From assembly GCA_963714425.1 (NCBI GenBank), contig CAVQOI010000009.1, positions 1 to 64,000 on the forward strand: DNA of 64,000 nucleotides, in the 5' to 3' direction. The notes beneath the pieces were generated by a model. The model did not search any database and was not told where the DNA came from. It saw only the letters and a list, made by a program, of their open reading frames with translations. Shown in pieces: positions 8,645-17,130 of this stretch. How positions within the stretch are numbered: the stretch's first letter is position 1; each line of letters begins with the position of its first letter. This stretch comes from DATCYX01 sp963714425. Lineage in GTDB: Bacteria > Chloroflexota > Anaerolineae > Anaerolineales > UBA4823. The translations under genes were made by a program, and so were the position numbers.

Positions 8645-9877
8645 TCAACCGATGTACTCGATAATTGTGGCTTCACCTTGACCAACCCCCACGCATAAGG
8701 TCGCCAGGCCGTAATAAGGACGGGGAGGCTGTTCATTATCTGCGTTTGCTCGGCGGCGCATTTCGTGCAGCAGCGTGGTTAGAATGCGCACCCCAGAACA
8801 GCCCAAGGGGTGACCCAACGCTACAGCCCCACCGTTGACATTGGTGATCTCGGGGCGCAATCCCAACTCCTTCATCACCGCCAGCGACTGCACGGCAAAA
8901 GCCTCGTTTAGCTCGACCAGACCAATCTGATCGATTGTAAGCCCGGCGCGAACAAGTGCTTTGTGGGTGGCATATACCGGTCCGATCCCCATGATGCGCG
9001 GGGGCACGCCCGCCGCAGCGGATGAGATCACACGCGCCATAGGCTTAAGGCCAAGCTCCTTGGCTTTCTCTGCGCTGGCCACCAACACCGCTGCCGCCCC
9101 GTCATTGAGCCCAGAAGAATTCCCAGCGGTAACGGTGCCGTCCTTGCGAAAAGCCGGTCGCAGCCGGGCCAGCGATTCCAGACTAGTATCCCGTCGCGGT
9201 CGCTCGTCTGCGGTTACCATGATTGGATCGCCCTTGCGCTGAGGTACGGCTACAGGCACGATTTCTTCGGCAAATTTGCCCGAATCGATTGCCGCTATGG
9301 CTCGCTGGTGGCTCTGCAGGGAGAAAGCATCCTGTTCTTCGCGGGTGATCTCGTTCATCATAGCGTATAAATTCTCGGCGGTCTCGCCCATCGACTCGGT
9401 GCCATACAACTCCTGCATTTTGGGGTTTGGATAGCGCCAGCCCAGGGTGGTATCCCATGCAGTCAGGTTTCCGAAGGCGTACGGCTGCTCGGCTTTAGGC
9501 ACCGAATAGGGGGCACGGCTCATGGATTCGACACCGCCAGCGATATAGACATCACCTTCACCAACGCGGATGGCGCGTGCAGCTGCATTCAGCGCTGCCA
9601 ACCCGGAGGCGCACAGGCGGTTGAAAGTCACCGCTGCCACTTCGACCGGGAAGCCTGCCAGCAGAGTCGCCATGCGTGCTACATTGCGGTTGTCCTCGCC
9701 GGCTTGATTGGCGCAACCCATGTAAACTTCTTCAACAATTGCGGGGTCGATCCTGGTACGCTCCAGCAAAGCTCTCAAGACCAGCGCTGCAAGGTCGTCG
9801 GGACGCACCGCCGCCAGTGCTCCCCCCAATGCACCAATTGGAGTCCGGACTGCGTCGATAATGACTGCATCAGGCAT
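8645..9877 (-). CDS. Acetyl-CoA acyltransferase / 3-oxoacyl-CoA thiolase
   Basis: 410 residues of the degradative thiolase type. The nucleophilic cysteine is C89 in R-L-C-A-S-G; the C-terminal half has G-G-A-V-A-L-G-H-P-L-G-C-S-G with the catalytic histidine, and C-V-G-V-G-Q-G with the acid-base cysteine. The length and the G-C-A-N-Q-A-G-E-D-N-R-N segment resemble 3-oxoadipyl-CoA thiolases (PcaF/PaaJ), but acetoacetyl-CoA cannot be excluded. It converges on the CoA-transferase genes. GAAGGG precedes the ATG. Confidence 0.92.
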   Translation of the reverse strand: MPDAVIIDAVRTPIGALGGALAAVRPDDLAALVLRALLERTRIDPAIVEEVYMGCANQAGEDNRNVARMATLLAGFPVEVAAVTFNRLCASGLAALNAAARAIRVGEGDVYIAGGVESMSRAPYSVPKAEQPYAFGNLTAWDTTLGWRYPNPKMQELYGTESMGETAENLYAMMNEITREEQDAFSLQSHQRAIAAIDSGKFAEEIVPVAVPQRKGDPIMVTADERPRRDTSLESLARLRPAFRKDGTVTAGNSSGLNDGAAAVLVASAEKAKELGLKPMARVISSAAAGVPPRIMGIGPVYATHKALVRAGLTIDQIGLVELNEAFAVQSLAVMKELGLRPEITNVNGGAVALGHPLGCSGVRILTTLLHEMRRRANADNEQPPRPYYGLATLCVGVGQGEATIIEYIG

Positions 9878-9926
9878 GGCTCATTTTCCCTTCTCTAGAT
9901 CGCAGTTTTTATAAATTCTACCACCC

Positions 9927-10814
9927 CTACCGGTTTACCATTACGATGCTACCGACGACCATTGCACCGCCAGCAACTAGGTTCCAATCAAGTCTTTCTT
10001 TCAGAAAAATTACACCTAGGGCAACACCTACGATCGGGAAAATATACGTGACCAACGTTGTGCGAGTGGGGCCAACAGAATGCAGCAGGTAGAAAAACAA
10101 AATTACCGCAACGGTTGTGCCCATCAAGCCCAACCAGATAGCTGCAATCCACGTGAGCGGTAAGCGTGGCAGTTGTATGGGCGCCTCAACCAATGAAGCC
10201 GCTGCCCACAAAGCCAGGTCTGCTCCCAAGAGCGGGATCAGCGCCCTTACCTCCGGGGAGATCGATTGCGTGGTTCGCCGTGCGAATACACCACTGAAAG
10301 CATATAGGATCGCCGCAAGCAAGACAGCCGCTTGTCCCCACACAATCATCGCCGTCGGCTGGCTGGCAAATTCCTGGCTCCCAAAAGTCAAATCTCGACT
10401 GAGGAGTAGAAGAACCCCAATAAACCCGATGATTAAGGCGATTGCCCGTTTAAGCGTCATACGGTCGTCTGCGACGAAGAAATGCGCGATGAGCATCGTG
10501 AATAATGGCGTTGTACTATTCAGGATGGCTGCCACAGCGGAATCGATATATTTCTCTCCCCAGGAAATCAGAACGTAGGGGATGGCGTTGTTGGTAAAGC
10601 CAATTAGTATTAACGCAAACCAGTCGGCACGCTTGCGCGGCCATGCAGGCCGGAGAATGACTAAAACAAGGAAGAGCCCCAGTATGCCGAACAGCAAGCG
10701 TAAGGCAACCAGTAAGACCGGGCCGATCTCCTGTACAGCAATCTTAATCCACAGGAAGGAACTGCCCCAGATTGTCCCCAATAGGATGAATGCAATCCAG
10801 TCTTTTGTTCTCAA
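9927..10814 (-). CDS. EamA-family drug/metabolite transporter
   Basis: 295 residues made almost wholly of hydrophobic helices, about ten, arranged as two EamA repeats. The first begins with I-W-G-S-S-F-L-W-I-K and the second ends with the typical G-V-x-L-G-V-I-F-L-K-E-R-L motif before the last helices. Members of the DMT superfamily usually export metabolites or amino acids from the cytoplasm; the substrate is not readable. It stands alone in front of a broken GGDEF gene. Confidence 0.88.
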   Translation of the reverse strand: MRTKDWIAFILLGTIWGSSFLWIKIAVQEIGPVLLVALRLLFGILGLFLVLVILRPAWPRKRADWFALILIGFTNNAIPYVLISWGEKYIDSAVAAILNSTTPLFTMLIAHFFVADDRMTLKRAIALIIGFIGVLLLLSRDLTFGSQEFASQPTAMIVWGQAAVLLAAILYAFSGVFARRTTQSISPEVRALIPLLGADLALWAAASLVEAPIQLPRLPLTWIAAIWLGLMGTTVAVILFFYLLHSVGPTRTTLVTYIFPIVGVALGVIFLKERLDWNLVAGGAMVVGSIVMVNR

Positions 10815-10822
10815 GTATCTGC

Positions 10823-11080
10823 CTAAACTGATACAACCTGATTCTTTCCGGATTCTTTCGCTTTGTAGAGAGCCTTGTCAGCCTGTTGGAGGAGCATATC
10901 TAGCTCGTAACACCCTTTGTATTATGTAGCGCTGCCAGCACTCACCGTATCAGGCTTTCCTTCGATAAGCGTCCTAATCGTGCTTGATATCAACACCGAG
11001 AGAATGATGGACAAAATAGACAGGTACACGGTGGATTTGATCAATCCCTGACCGACGAAGAGCCGTCGAATATTCTTCAT
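10823..11080 (-). pseudogene. Remnant of a membrane-anchored GGDEF (diguanylate cyclase) gene
   Basis: Reading leftward from ATG 11080 gives M-K-N-I-R-R-L-F followed by one hydrophobic helix, as at the N-terminus of a membrane sensor. The frame then runs directly into what looks like the C-terminal end of a GGDEF domain. It is stopped by TAA at 10922-10924, but continues in the same frame as Y-E-L-D-M-L-L-Q-Q-A-D-K-A-L-Y-K-A-K-E-S-G-K-N-Q-V and ends at 10823-10825. That last segment is the classic closing helix of diguanylate cyclases. The catalytic GGDEF loop is absent, so the gene has lost its middle and gained a stop. It lies immediately after ogt. Confidence 0.65.
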
Positions 11081-11084
11081 GTAA

Positions 11085-11594
11085 TCATTGTCTTTCAAGC
11101 TGGAGCAACCAGGATTTTGTCCGTACACCGCCTGGCGCTCCGTAGCCATGCAAACCGCCATCCGCGCCGATAACGCGGTGGCACGGAATTACCAACGGCA
11201 TGGGATTGGTAGCCTCGGCGCGCCCCACGGCACGTGCAGCTTTCGGAGAGCCTAACTTCTGTGCAATCTCGCCATAGGTCGTCGTCTTCCCATAAGGGAT
11301 TGCCAGGGTTAGCTGGAGAGCTTGTTTTTGAAAAACCCTCATCTCCGACCAGTCAATCGATAGTTTAAACTCACGGCGCTTTCCCTCAAGATATTCCAAC
11401 AGCTGTTGGGTAACTTCTCCCGTGCGTCGGCTATCGAGCACAACCTCGACGCCGGGGAAGCGCCGCTGCAGCAGCTGCGTAAATTCCTGCTGGCTGGTGC
11501 CAATTTCAACGGCAATCAGGCCTCTGGGCGAAAGCGCTACCCAGATTGGGCTGAGGTGGGTGCCTGAAAGTTCATTGATGGTAAGTGCTTCCAT
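11085..11594 (-). CDS. ogt: Methylated-DNA-protein-cysteine methyltransferase
   Basis: 169 residues from ATG 11594. Transfers the methyl group from O6-methylguanine to its own cysteine. The acceptor cysteine is C138 in the I-P-C-H-R-V motif, with the DNA-binding Y-G-E-I-A-Q helix and R-A-V-G-R-A arginine-finger region before it. G-Y-G-A-P-G-G-V follows as in active family members. I prefer ATG 11594 over the upstream start at 11639, because GCGGGAAAA lies before it and the longer form would overlap the permease gene. The permease stop is 16 bases upstream. Confidence 0.92.
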   Translation of the reverse strand: MEALTINELSGTHLSPIWVALSPRGLIAVEIGTSQQEFTQLLQRRFPGVEVVLDSRRTGEVTQQLLEYLEGKRREFKLSIDWSEMRVFQKQALQLTLAIPYGKTTTYGEIAQKLGSPKAARAVGRAEATNPMPLVIPCHRVIGADGGLHGYGAPGGVRTKSWLLQLERQ

Positions 11595-11610
11595 GGTTAT
11601 TTTCCCGCAA

Positions 11611-12495
11611 CTAATAATTTGTAACGACGTCGATGACACCTTTTTCTTTCGCCCGCCGCTCGCACCAGTTGAAAATCGTGGCTGATAGAAGCCCGAAGGC
11701 CGTTGTGAGTCCTAAGAGAACGCCAAGCAACTGGATGTTGCTGAAGCCTGACAGCGTCGGGAACGCTTCAGCAATCGAGCCTACCAGCGAGCGTCGCAGG
11801 AGCTCCAACCAGTAGGTGATCGGTATGAGATATCCCAGAGGGCGCAGAAAGGCTGGCAGCACGTCAAGCGGAAAGATCGCCCCGCTGAACAGGAACAGGG
11901 CTCCAGCGACCGCTCCACCCAGCTCCCATACGTGGTGCACCAGAAGTAGCAAGACACCTGCAAGGATCAGACCCATCAGCGCCAACATATTCACACCGAT
12001 GACGATCGTTACCAGAAATAGCAGCCAATCGACCTGTGCCAAGTCGATCCTCAAGTGAAAAAAGACCATACCAATCAAGATGGTCACGAAGACAGAGATG
12101 GTAGCGATCAGGAATCGAGCCACCCCGCGACCGAGCAGGTATGTAGGGAAGTGTATCGGTGCAGTGTAGATATACTTAAGCGTTTTGTAGTGCTCGCGGT
12201 CATCGATGATCGCCCAGGAGATTCCATTCATCAATTGCCCGACATAGATATAGAATGCGTTTCCCAGGTAAATGTAGGCGAAGATAGGTGAATCGAAATC
12301 ACTCCCCGTAATCACGCTGTACATGATTACCAGGATGATCGCTCCTGATAGTGGCTTAACAAAAGAATACACGGCAAAAAGGAAGGGATCTGCCCAGTTC
12401 GACTCAATTTGCCAGCCAAGCCAGGAGCCCATCGTAAAGCTGCGCCAGTAGCGCTTCGTCTTGAAGGTTTGAAGGTTGAATGTTGAATGTTTCAT
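11611..12495 (-). CDS. ABC-2 type transporter permease (second)
   Basis: 294 residues with about six transmembrane helices and the ABC-2 layout of an N-terminal amphipathic start, a first helix near residue 40, and a conserved region G-G-A-V-A-G-A-L-F-L-F-S-G-A-I-F-P-L before the final helices. It follows a second permease and an ATPase in the same direction, giving a heterodimeric exporter. There is no good ribosome site before ATG 12495, and the upstream DNA contains short GAAGGTT/GAATGTT repeats, so the start is uncertain. Confidence 0.82.
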   Translation of the reverse strand: MKHSTFNLQTFKTKRYWRSFTMGSWLGWQIESNWADPFLFAVYSFVKPLSGAIILVIMYSVITGSDFDSPIFAYIYLGNAFYIYVGQLMNGISWAIIDDREHYKTLKYIYTAPIHFPTYLLGRGVARFLIATISVFVTILIGMVFFHLRIDLAQVDWLLFLVTIVIGVNMLALMGLILAGVLLLLVHHVWELGGAVAGALFLFSGAIFPLDVLPAFLRPLGYLIPITYWLELLRRSLVGSIAEAFPTLSGFSNIQLLGVLLGLTTAFGLLSATIFNWCERRAKEKGVIDVVTNY

Positions 12496-12593
12496 CTTGA
12501 TTCGAGGTTTGCAATTGAGAGTGAGCGTATGGTTTTAGGGTGTGGGAAATTACCTGTAAGTGCAGCCTAAAACTCTACACCTGAAACTTGTGA

Positions 12594-13427
12594 CTATCGC
12601 CGGCTCTCGGTTAATCGTCCCTCTCGGATCGCCAATCGTTCCATGTAATCCAATAACCACTTGGCTCCCAGCAAAAACAGGATGCTCAACCCCAACAATG
12701 CACCGATCTCAACCTCGACTGACAGGAAGCCAAAGGAGGTACCTTCGGCGAAGACTAATTGCCGCATGGCATCCAGCCCAAGCGTCAGCGGGATGATGGA
12801 GGCTCCTAATGCCACCCAAAAATTTAGATTCTTGACGGGGAAATAGAACCCAGATGCAAGATAGATCGGCTCCTGTGCCAGGCTTGCGATATGCCAGGCC
12901 TCGCGACTGAGGAGCAAGAATATTGATGCGGTCATCATCCCGAGACCGTATAAGGCGACCATTGCCAGGAAGAAGACAGCAAATAGCTGCCAGAAATTGG
13001 CGATGGCGTATTGCACCTGGAACATCCAGCTACCTAAAACAACAATGACTACAGCCCGCAATGAAGTGGCGAAAAGCCCACCCAGTGCCATGCCGAGCAA
13101 AATAGCCATCATCGAGTTGGGAGCCATAATATACAGAGCTAAATTGCCTTGCTCTTTCTCCCAGTACAATTGGCTGGACATATTCCACAGCACATTCATC
13201 CAAAACGCCACCATTGCCCCACCCATCACGACAAAGCCCACATACGCTTCCGGAGCGCCTATGGCTCGGTAAACAAACACATATGCAGCTACCGAAAGCA
13301 TTGGAAGAAGGATCTCGAAGAACATCCAGGACTTCTCGCGTTGTTGCCCAATCACACGAGGATAGGCGCGCGCAACTACAGACTGGATAAAGAGCAGTGC
13401 GCCGCTATTCTTTCTTACACGCAGCAT
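12594..13427 (-). CDS. ABC-2 type transporter permease (first)
   Basis: 277 residues with six predicted membrane helices. The pattern W-M-F-F-E-I-L-L-P-M at the first helix and the A-S-G-F-Y-F-P-V-K segment between the fourth and fifth helices fit ABC-2 permeases of the ABCA/Nod type. It begins 5 bases after the ATPase stop, so the two are translated together, while the other permease is about 100 bases on. The exported compound is not readable. Confidence 0.82.
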   Translation of the reverse strand: MLRVRKNSGALLFIQSVVARAYPRVIGQQREKSWMFFEILLPMLSVAAYVFVYRAIGAPEAYVGFVVMGGAMVAFWMNVLWNMSSQLYWEKEQGNLALYIMAPNSMMAILLGMALGGLFATSLRAVVIVVLGSWMFQVQYAIANFWQLFAVFFLAMVALYGLGMMTASIFLLLSREAWHIASLAQEPIYLASGFYFPVKNLNFWVALGASIIPLTLGLDAMRQLVFAEGTSFGFLSVEVEIGALLGLSILFLLGAKWLLDYMERLAIREGRLTESRR

Positions 13428-13432
13428 GCTGG

Positions 13433-14434
13433 CTACTCTCCCTTCTCCACCTCTTCCATACTCCTTCCAACGAGGTCCACGAAGACATCTTCCAGTGTGG
13501 GTTCGCGCTTCTGCAGGTTGAGGATGTGGATATTTTCCGAGGTCATCGTATTAACGACCGATCCGAGCACGTCATCCTGAGCCAGGATAAACTCCAGGAT
13601 GTTGAATCCATCCTGAATGCTGTGCACTACGTTGCGCACCCCTGCAAGTGATTCAAAGCGCTCAACGCTCAGACCGTTCAACGGGCTGACCTCAAGGCGG
13701 TAGATTGCATCTGCCTGCAGGCGGCGCTTAAGAGTGGCAGGCTTATCACAAGCCAGCACGCGGCCCTTATTGATAATGGCAACACGATCACACAGCTCGT
13801 CAGCCTCAACCATGTAGTGGGTTGTCAGCAGGATGGTGCGCGTGGCATCTTCATCCACCCAGCGGCGGATGAAGCGGCGCACCTCGCGCGAAGCGCCGAC
13901 ATCCAAGCCTAGAGTGGGCTCATCCAGGAATAGCACATCCGGGTCAGTCAGAAAGCCGCGCACGATATTCATCTTCTGTCGCAGTCCAGTTGACAGGTCT
14001 GAAGATTTCGTATTTATCCGGTCGGCAAGGCCAACGATCTCGAGCAACTCCTTAATACGCTTGTTTGCCTGCACGGAAGACATCCCGTAGAACTGGGAGA
14101 ACATCCACAAATTCTCACGCACGGTAAGCAAGCCATAGCCCGATGATTCTCCCCCAGAGACCATATTGATTCGTGAGCGCACATTTTGCGGCTCTTGGAC
14201 AACATCATAGCCAGCAACACGTGCTACACCGGAGGAGGGCGAAAGCAAGGTGGTCAGGATCTTGATCAGGGTCGTTTTACCGGCGCCATTGGGACCCAGC
14301 AAGCCAAATAATTCGCCCTGTTGCACCTCCATATCCACGTCCTGCAGCGCGACCAGTTCCTTTGGCTCACTCTTTTTGCCGCCACGGATCTTGTAAATCC
14401 TGCTCAAATGTTCGGTTTGAATTGCAAAATCCAT
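13433..14434 (-). CDS. ABC exporter ATP-binding protein (daunorubicin-resistance type)
   Basis: Standard ABC nucleotide-binding domain: Walker A G-P-N-G-A-G-K-T-T, signature L-S-T-G-L-R-Q-K (in place of L-S-G-G-Q), Walker B V-L-F-L-D-E-P-T-L-G-L-D, H-switch T-T-H-Y. A C-terminal extension of about 100 residues ends in E-P-T-L-E-D-V-F-V, typical of DrrA/CcmA-like ATPases partnered with ABC-2 permeases. ATG 14434 is chosen; a TTG at 14470 would add 12 residues but has no ribosome site. Predicted length is 333 residues. Confidence 0.88.
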   Translation of the reverse strand: MDFAIQTEHLSRIYKIRGGKKSEPKELVALQDVDMEVQQGELFGLLGPNGAGKTTLIKILTTLLSPSSGVARVAGYDVVQEPQNVRSRINMVSGGESSGYGLLTVRENLWMFSQFYGMSSVQANKRIKELLEIVGLADRINTKSSDLSTGLRQKMNIVRGFLTDPDVLFLDEPTLGLDVGASREVRRFIRRWVDEDATRTILLTTHYMVEADELCDRVAIINKGRVLACDKPATLKRRLQADAIYRLEVSPLNGLSVERFESLAGVRNVVHSIQDGFNILEFILAQDDVLGSVVNTMTSENIHILNLQKREPTLEDVFVDLVGRSMEEVEKGE

Positions 14435-14565
14435 AGTATTCTTATCAAAACCTTCAAAATTGATGGGCAATCGTAGGGTAATCGTAGGGTAATCGTCAAG
14501 CAGAGATCGGCCGCCTTTGGTAAGATAACAATCGAAGGGCGATTTCTCTTCTTCTCCTCCTTAGA

Positions 14566-14594
14566 GAGAGCCGGGGGCGGCGTACCCGGCTCTC
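14566..14594. terminator. Hairpin between tag and the ABC exporter genes
   Basis: GAGAGCCGGG at 14566-14575 pairs perfectly with 14585-14594 across a 9-base loop. There is no T-run on either side, so it is a weak or factor-dependent terminator, or an RNA-stability hairpin, after the leftward tag gene. Between it and the ATPase start is a short tandem repeat of the unit ATCGTAGGGTA (about 14469-14492). Confidence 0.5.
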
Positions 14595-14653
14595 GTCAAT
14601 TCTATCATATTGACTGCAAACAACTGGCGAGCGTTACAGCCTAGCACCATTCC

Positions 14654-15220
14654 TCACCCTTCCACTTGATCATACCGGAAGCAATCAACCAGGTGGTCAT
14701 TGACGATGCCGACTGCCTGCATGAATGCATAGCAAATCGTCGACCCGACAAACTTGAACCCCCGCCGGATGAGGTCTTTACTCATTAGATCCGATTCTAG
14801 GGTATGAGCGGGAATTTCAGCTAAGGTGCGCCAGGAATTTTTGATGGTCTTACCACCGGTGAACTGCCAGATATAGGCATCAAAACTTCCACTTTCGCGT
14901 TGCACATCCAGAAAATTGCGCGCATTTTGGATAGTCGCGGCGACTTTGAGACGGTTGCGCACAATGCCTGCATCCCCTAACAGGGCAGCTACCTTCTCAT
15001 CACCATATCGTGCCACTTGTTCAGGGTTAAAGCCATCGAAAGCCTTGCGAAAGTTCTCGCGTTTCTTCAAAATAGTCGCCCAGCTCAATCCAGCCTGCAT
15101 CCCCTCCAGAATGAGAAATTCGAACAGGAGACGGTCATCGTGAACCGGCACGCCCCACTCCTGATCGTGATAGGCGACATACAACGGGTCACTTCCCGCC
15201 CAGGCACAACGTTTTTGCAT
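14654..15220 (-). CDS. tag: DNA-3-methyladenine glycosylase I
   Basis: 188 residues. Removes 3-methyladenine from alkylated DNA. The family signature is intact: R-C-A-W-A-G near the start, Y-H-D-Q-E-W-G-V-P, the helix F-E-F-L-I-L-E-G-M-Q-A-G-L-S-W, and late R-G-F-K-F-V-G-S-T-I-C-Y-A-F-M-Q-A-V-G-I with the zinc cysteine. ATG 15220 is 6 bases after GGAGG; the in-frame ATG at 15226 directly abuts that site and is less likely. It is the last gene of a leftward run that begins at the SOS-boxed ATL promoter, although about 90 bases separate it from the GNAT gene. Confidence 0.93.
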   Translation of the reverse strand: MQKRCAWAGSDPLYVAYHDQEWGVPVHDDRLLFEFLILEGMQAGLSWATILKKRENFRKAFDGFNPEQVARYGDEKVAALLGDAGIVRNRLKVAATIQNARNFLDVQRESGSFDAYIWQFTGGKTIKNSWRTLAEIPAHTLESDLMSKDLIRRGFKFVGSTICYAFMQAVGIVNDHLVDCFRYDQVEG

Positions 15221-15313
15221 GGTCATCCTCCGAAATGGAGTACTAACAAGAAACATGAGAGACGGCGGGCAACATCTGCCATCTCACACAAGAACATATT
15301 AAGATACAACCCT

Positions 15314-15889
15314 TTATTCAGTGAGAGCCTTGCGCATGATCGGTCGGGTCTCTGAGCGCCGCACCACTTCTTGAAATCCCGCCTTTAGGAATGCCGAGGC
15401 CAGGCCGTGATACATGAAAGTATCCGGTGATCTGTCTGCCTTGGGCTCCACTGGATATCCCTCCACGATCATAGCCCCGTGGTGGCTGGCATATGCTACC
15501 GCTGCGTTTAGCAACTCGACAGTAATACCCTTGCGCCGGTAAGGTCTGGCAACAAAGAAACAAACTACCGACCAGACCGGCTGATCATCCACCGGCTTGA
15601 GGATTCGTGAGCGCTCTAATGTGGAGAAGTTTATCCGCGGAGCCACGCACACCCAGCCAACAGGTTTGCCTGCATCATATGCGAGAATTCCGGGCTCTTC
15701 ACCTGCATCGATGATAGACTTTAATAGAGACCTGTTTGCTTCCCCCTTCATCTGCTCAAAATCAGAACGGCTCAAGCGCCAATACATGCACCAGCAGCCC
15801 CCACAGGCGCCACGCGGGCCAAAAAGCGTCTCCAGGTCAGCCCATCGGTCTGGTGAAACTGGTTTGCACTCGAGAGTCAAATTTGCCAT
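15314..15889 (-). CDS. GNAT-family N-acetyltransferase
   Basis: About 191 residues from ATG 15889. The cysteine-rich opening R-G-A-C-G-G-C-W-C-M-Y-W-R and the acetyl-CoA loop R-P-Y-R-R-K-G-I-T fit a GNAT subgroup often annotated only as acetyltransferase. The later V-E-G-Y-P-V-E segment is also typical of it. The acceptor is unknown. The upstream start at 15904 is TTG without a ribosome site. It lies 18 bases after the DUF6958-like gene. Confidence 0.8.
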   Translation of the reverse strand: MANLTLECKPVSPDRWADLETLFGPRGACGGCWCMYWRLSRSDFEQMKGEANRSLLKSIIDAGEEPGILAYDAGKPVGWVCVAPRINFSTLERSRILKPVDDQPVWSVVCFFVARPYRRKGITVELLNAAVAYASHHGAMIVEGYPVEPKADRSPDTFMYHGLASAFLKAGFQEVVRRSETRPIMRKALTE

Positions 15890-15907
15890 GGCATTTGAAC
15901 ACAAATC

Positions 15908-16213
15908 TCATTTGATGAGTTTGATTCGCTGTGGGTGGGAACCAGGGATGCGCTCGATCAAACCCCGAGCTTCGAGATCTAGTTTAATGGTGGTCGTGTA
16001 CCAACTTACCGAACCCAACGTCTCTAAATCGGGCGCGGGGATCAGCTTACCAACCTGTCCGGCCAGATCACGAAAAAAGATCCCGTCGCCTTCCATGGAG
16101 ACTGCCTGCAGGATTGCCTGCATTACAAGATCGTACTTCTTCCGGGAAATACGCGGCATGGCTTTATCCGGATCGGGATGCAAGCATTGAACTTTATCCT
16201 CTGGTGGGGACAC
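15908..16213 (-). CDS. Small winged-helix-like protein, DUF6958-like
   Basis: 101 residues from GTG 16213, which has GGAGG six bases upstream. The sequence V-Q-C-L-H-P-D-P-D-K and the later S-V-S-W-Y-T-T-T-I-K-L-D-L-E-A-R-G-L-I-E-R resemble a recurrent family of about 100 residues that I recall as DUF6958, with a helix-turn-wing look at the C-terminus. No catalytic residues are evident. It could be a small DNA-binding or regulatory protein. It sits inside the ATL-to-tag run. Confidence 0.65.
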   Translation of the reverse strand: MSPPEDKVQCLHPDPDKAMPRISRKKYDLVMQAILQAVSMEGDGIFFRDLAGQVGKLIPAPDLETLGSVSWYTTTIKLDLEARGLIERIPGSHPQRIKLIK

Positions 16214-16230
16214 TCATGACCTCCAAATAA

Positions 16231-17130
16231 TTATCCGTTCTCCTCATCAAGACTATCTTCAACATTGGGAAAGCCGCTCTGTCCATTGCCTTTGAGTTTG
16301 CGAGCTGGATTTAGCTTGGCATTCTTCAATAGATCTTCACTGCTGCGGATGATAGCAGGGAAGGAGCGCGGCGGGGTGGATGAGCGCTGTTGCGGTGCTG
16401 AGGCAATCGGTGAGTTACCCTCGCTCCCATCGTCTTCCTCATCCACATAGACAGGTTCTTCGGGGAACTCAGCATCAGAAATATGGTCATCGCCGCCGAT
16501 GACGTCAGTCTCAGCTTTCTCGTTGTCACGTTCATCATCAAGGAGATCGCCGTCTTGTTCATCATTCACAGCCCAGAAATCACCAGATTTTTCATCCTCA
16601 CCGTCTTCAGCTATCGGTACAGCAGACCTTTCCGCTTGAAGGATACCCCACAGCTCAATCGGCACCCCGTGTGGTGAACGCAATGTCGCTACTGCCACCG
16701 TATTCTCAACGCTATCAGGCTTGCGATCAAAAGTGACTCCGCGCTTTTCTAATTCTTCGATTGTTTCAGCTAGACTCTCAATCTTGAATTGGATTGAGAT
16801 CAATTCAGGGGGTGTGGCGGCGGCGCCCTCCGCCTGCGCAACGCTAAAGTGGAAATCACCTCCAGGGCTGGTGAACTGGGCGTAGCTCGGGGAGAATGCA
16901 CTTACAGGGAATCCCAGCACATCGATAAAAAAACCGATCTCAGCAGGATAATCGTCGACAAGATATTGGATGCTATGCTTCCAGCCTTTCTCAAACGAGA
17001 AAGGAAATTCATAACGTGGCTCTCGCCACATCGATTGCCACTCGCTCTCATCGCGCGCTCTCTGGGTCACATCGATTCGCGCTTTGCCATAAGCACGAAC
17101 ACGCGGATCAATCCGGTTATTTGGTGACAT
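16231..17130 (-). CDS. VOC (glyoxalase-like) domain protein with long acidic tail
   Basis: 299 residues from ATG 17130, preceded by AGGAGG at 8 bases and overlapping the ATL stop. Residues about 45-165 form one vicinal-oxygen-chelate half-module: S-I-Q-Y-L-V-D-D, F-F-I-D-V-L-G-F-P-V, then a central Q-F-K-I-E-S-L-A-E-T-I-E-E-L-E-K-R-G and R-S-P-H-G-V-P-I-E-L-W-G, where E-L-W ends the fold and may supply a ligand. The remaining 130 residues are highly acidic and low in complexity (runs of D and E, then S/P-rich), so probably disordered. No substrate can be assigned. The acidic tail is unusual for VOC proteins. Confidence 0.75.
   Translation of the reverse strand: MSPNNRIDPRVRAYGKARIDVTQRARDESEWQSMWREPRYEFPFSFEKGWKHSIQYLVDDYPAEIGFFIDVLGFPVSAFSPSYAQFTSPGGDFHFSVAQAEGAAATPPELISIQFKIESLAETIEELEKRGVTFDRKPDSVENTVAVATLRSPHGVPIELWGILQAERSAVPIAEDGEDEKSGDFWAVNDEQDGDLLDDERDNEKAETDVIGGDDHISDAEFPEEPVYVDEEDDGSEGNSPIASAPQQRSSTPPRSFPAIIRSSEDLLKNAKLNPARKLKGNGQSGFPNVEDSLDEENG

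Noticed and set aside
10117..10929. Rightward frames over the EamA gene and GGDEF remnant
   Set aside because: No ribosome site and low-complexity composition; antisense of hydrophobic helices.
12470..12495. GAAGGTT/GAATGTT repeats and similar short repeats as a possible CRISPR or mobile end
   Set aside because: Only 7-11 base units with two or three copies and no spacers, target-site duplication or transposase.
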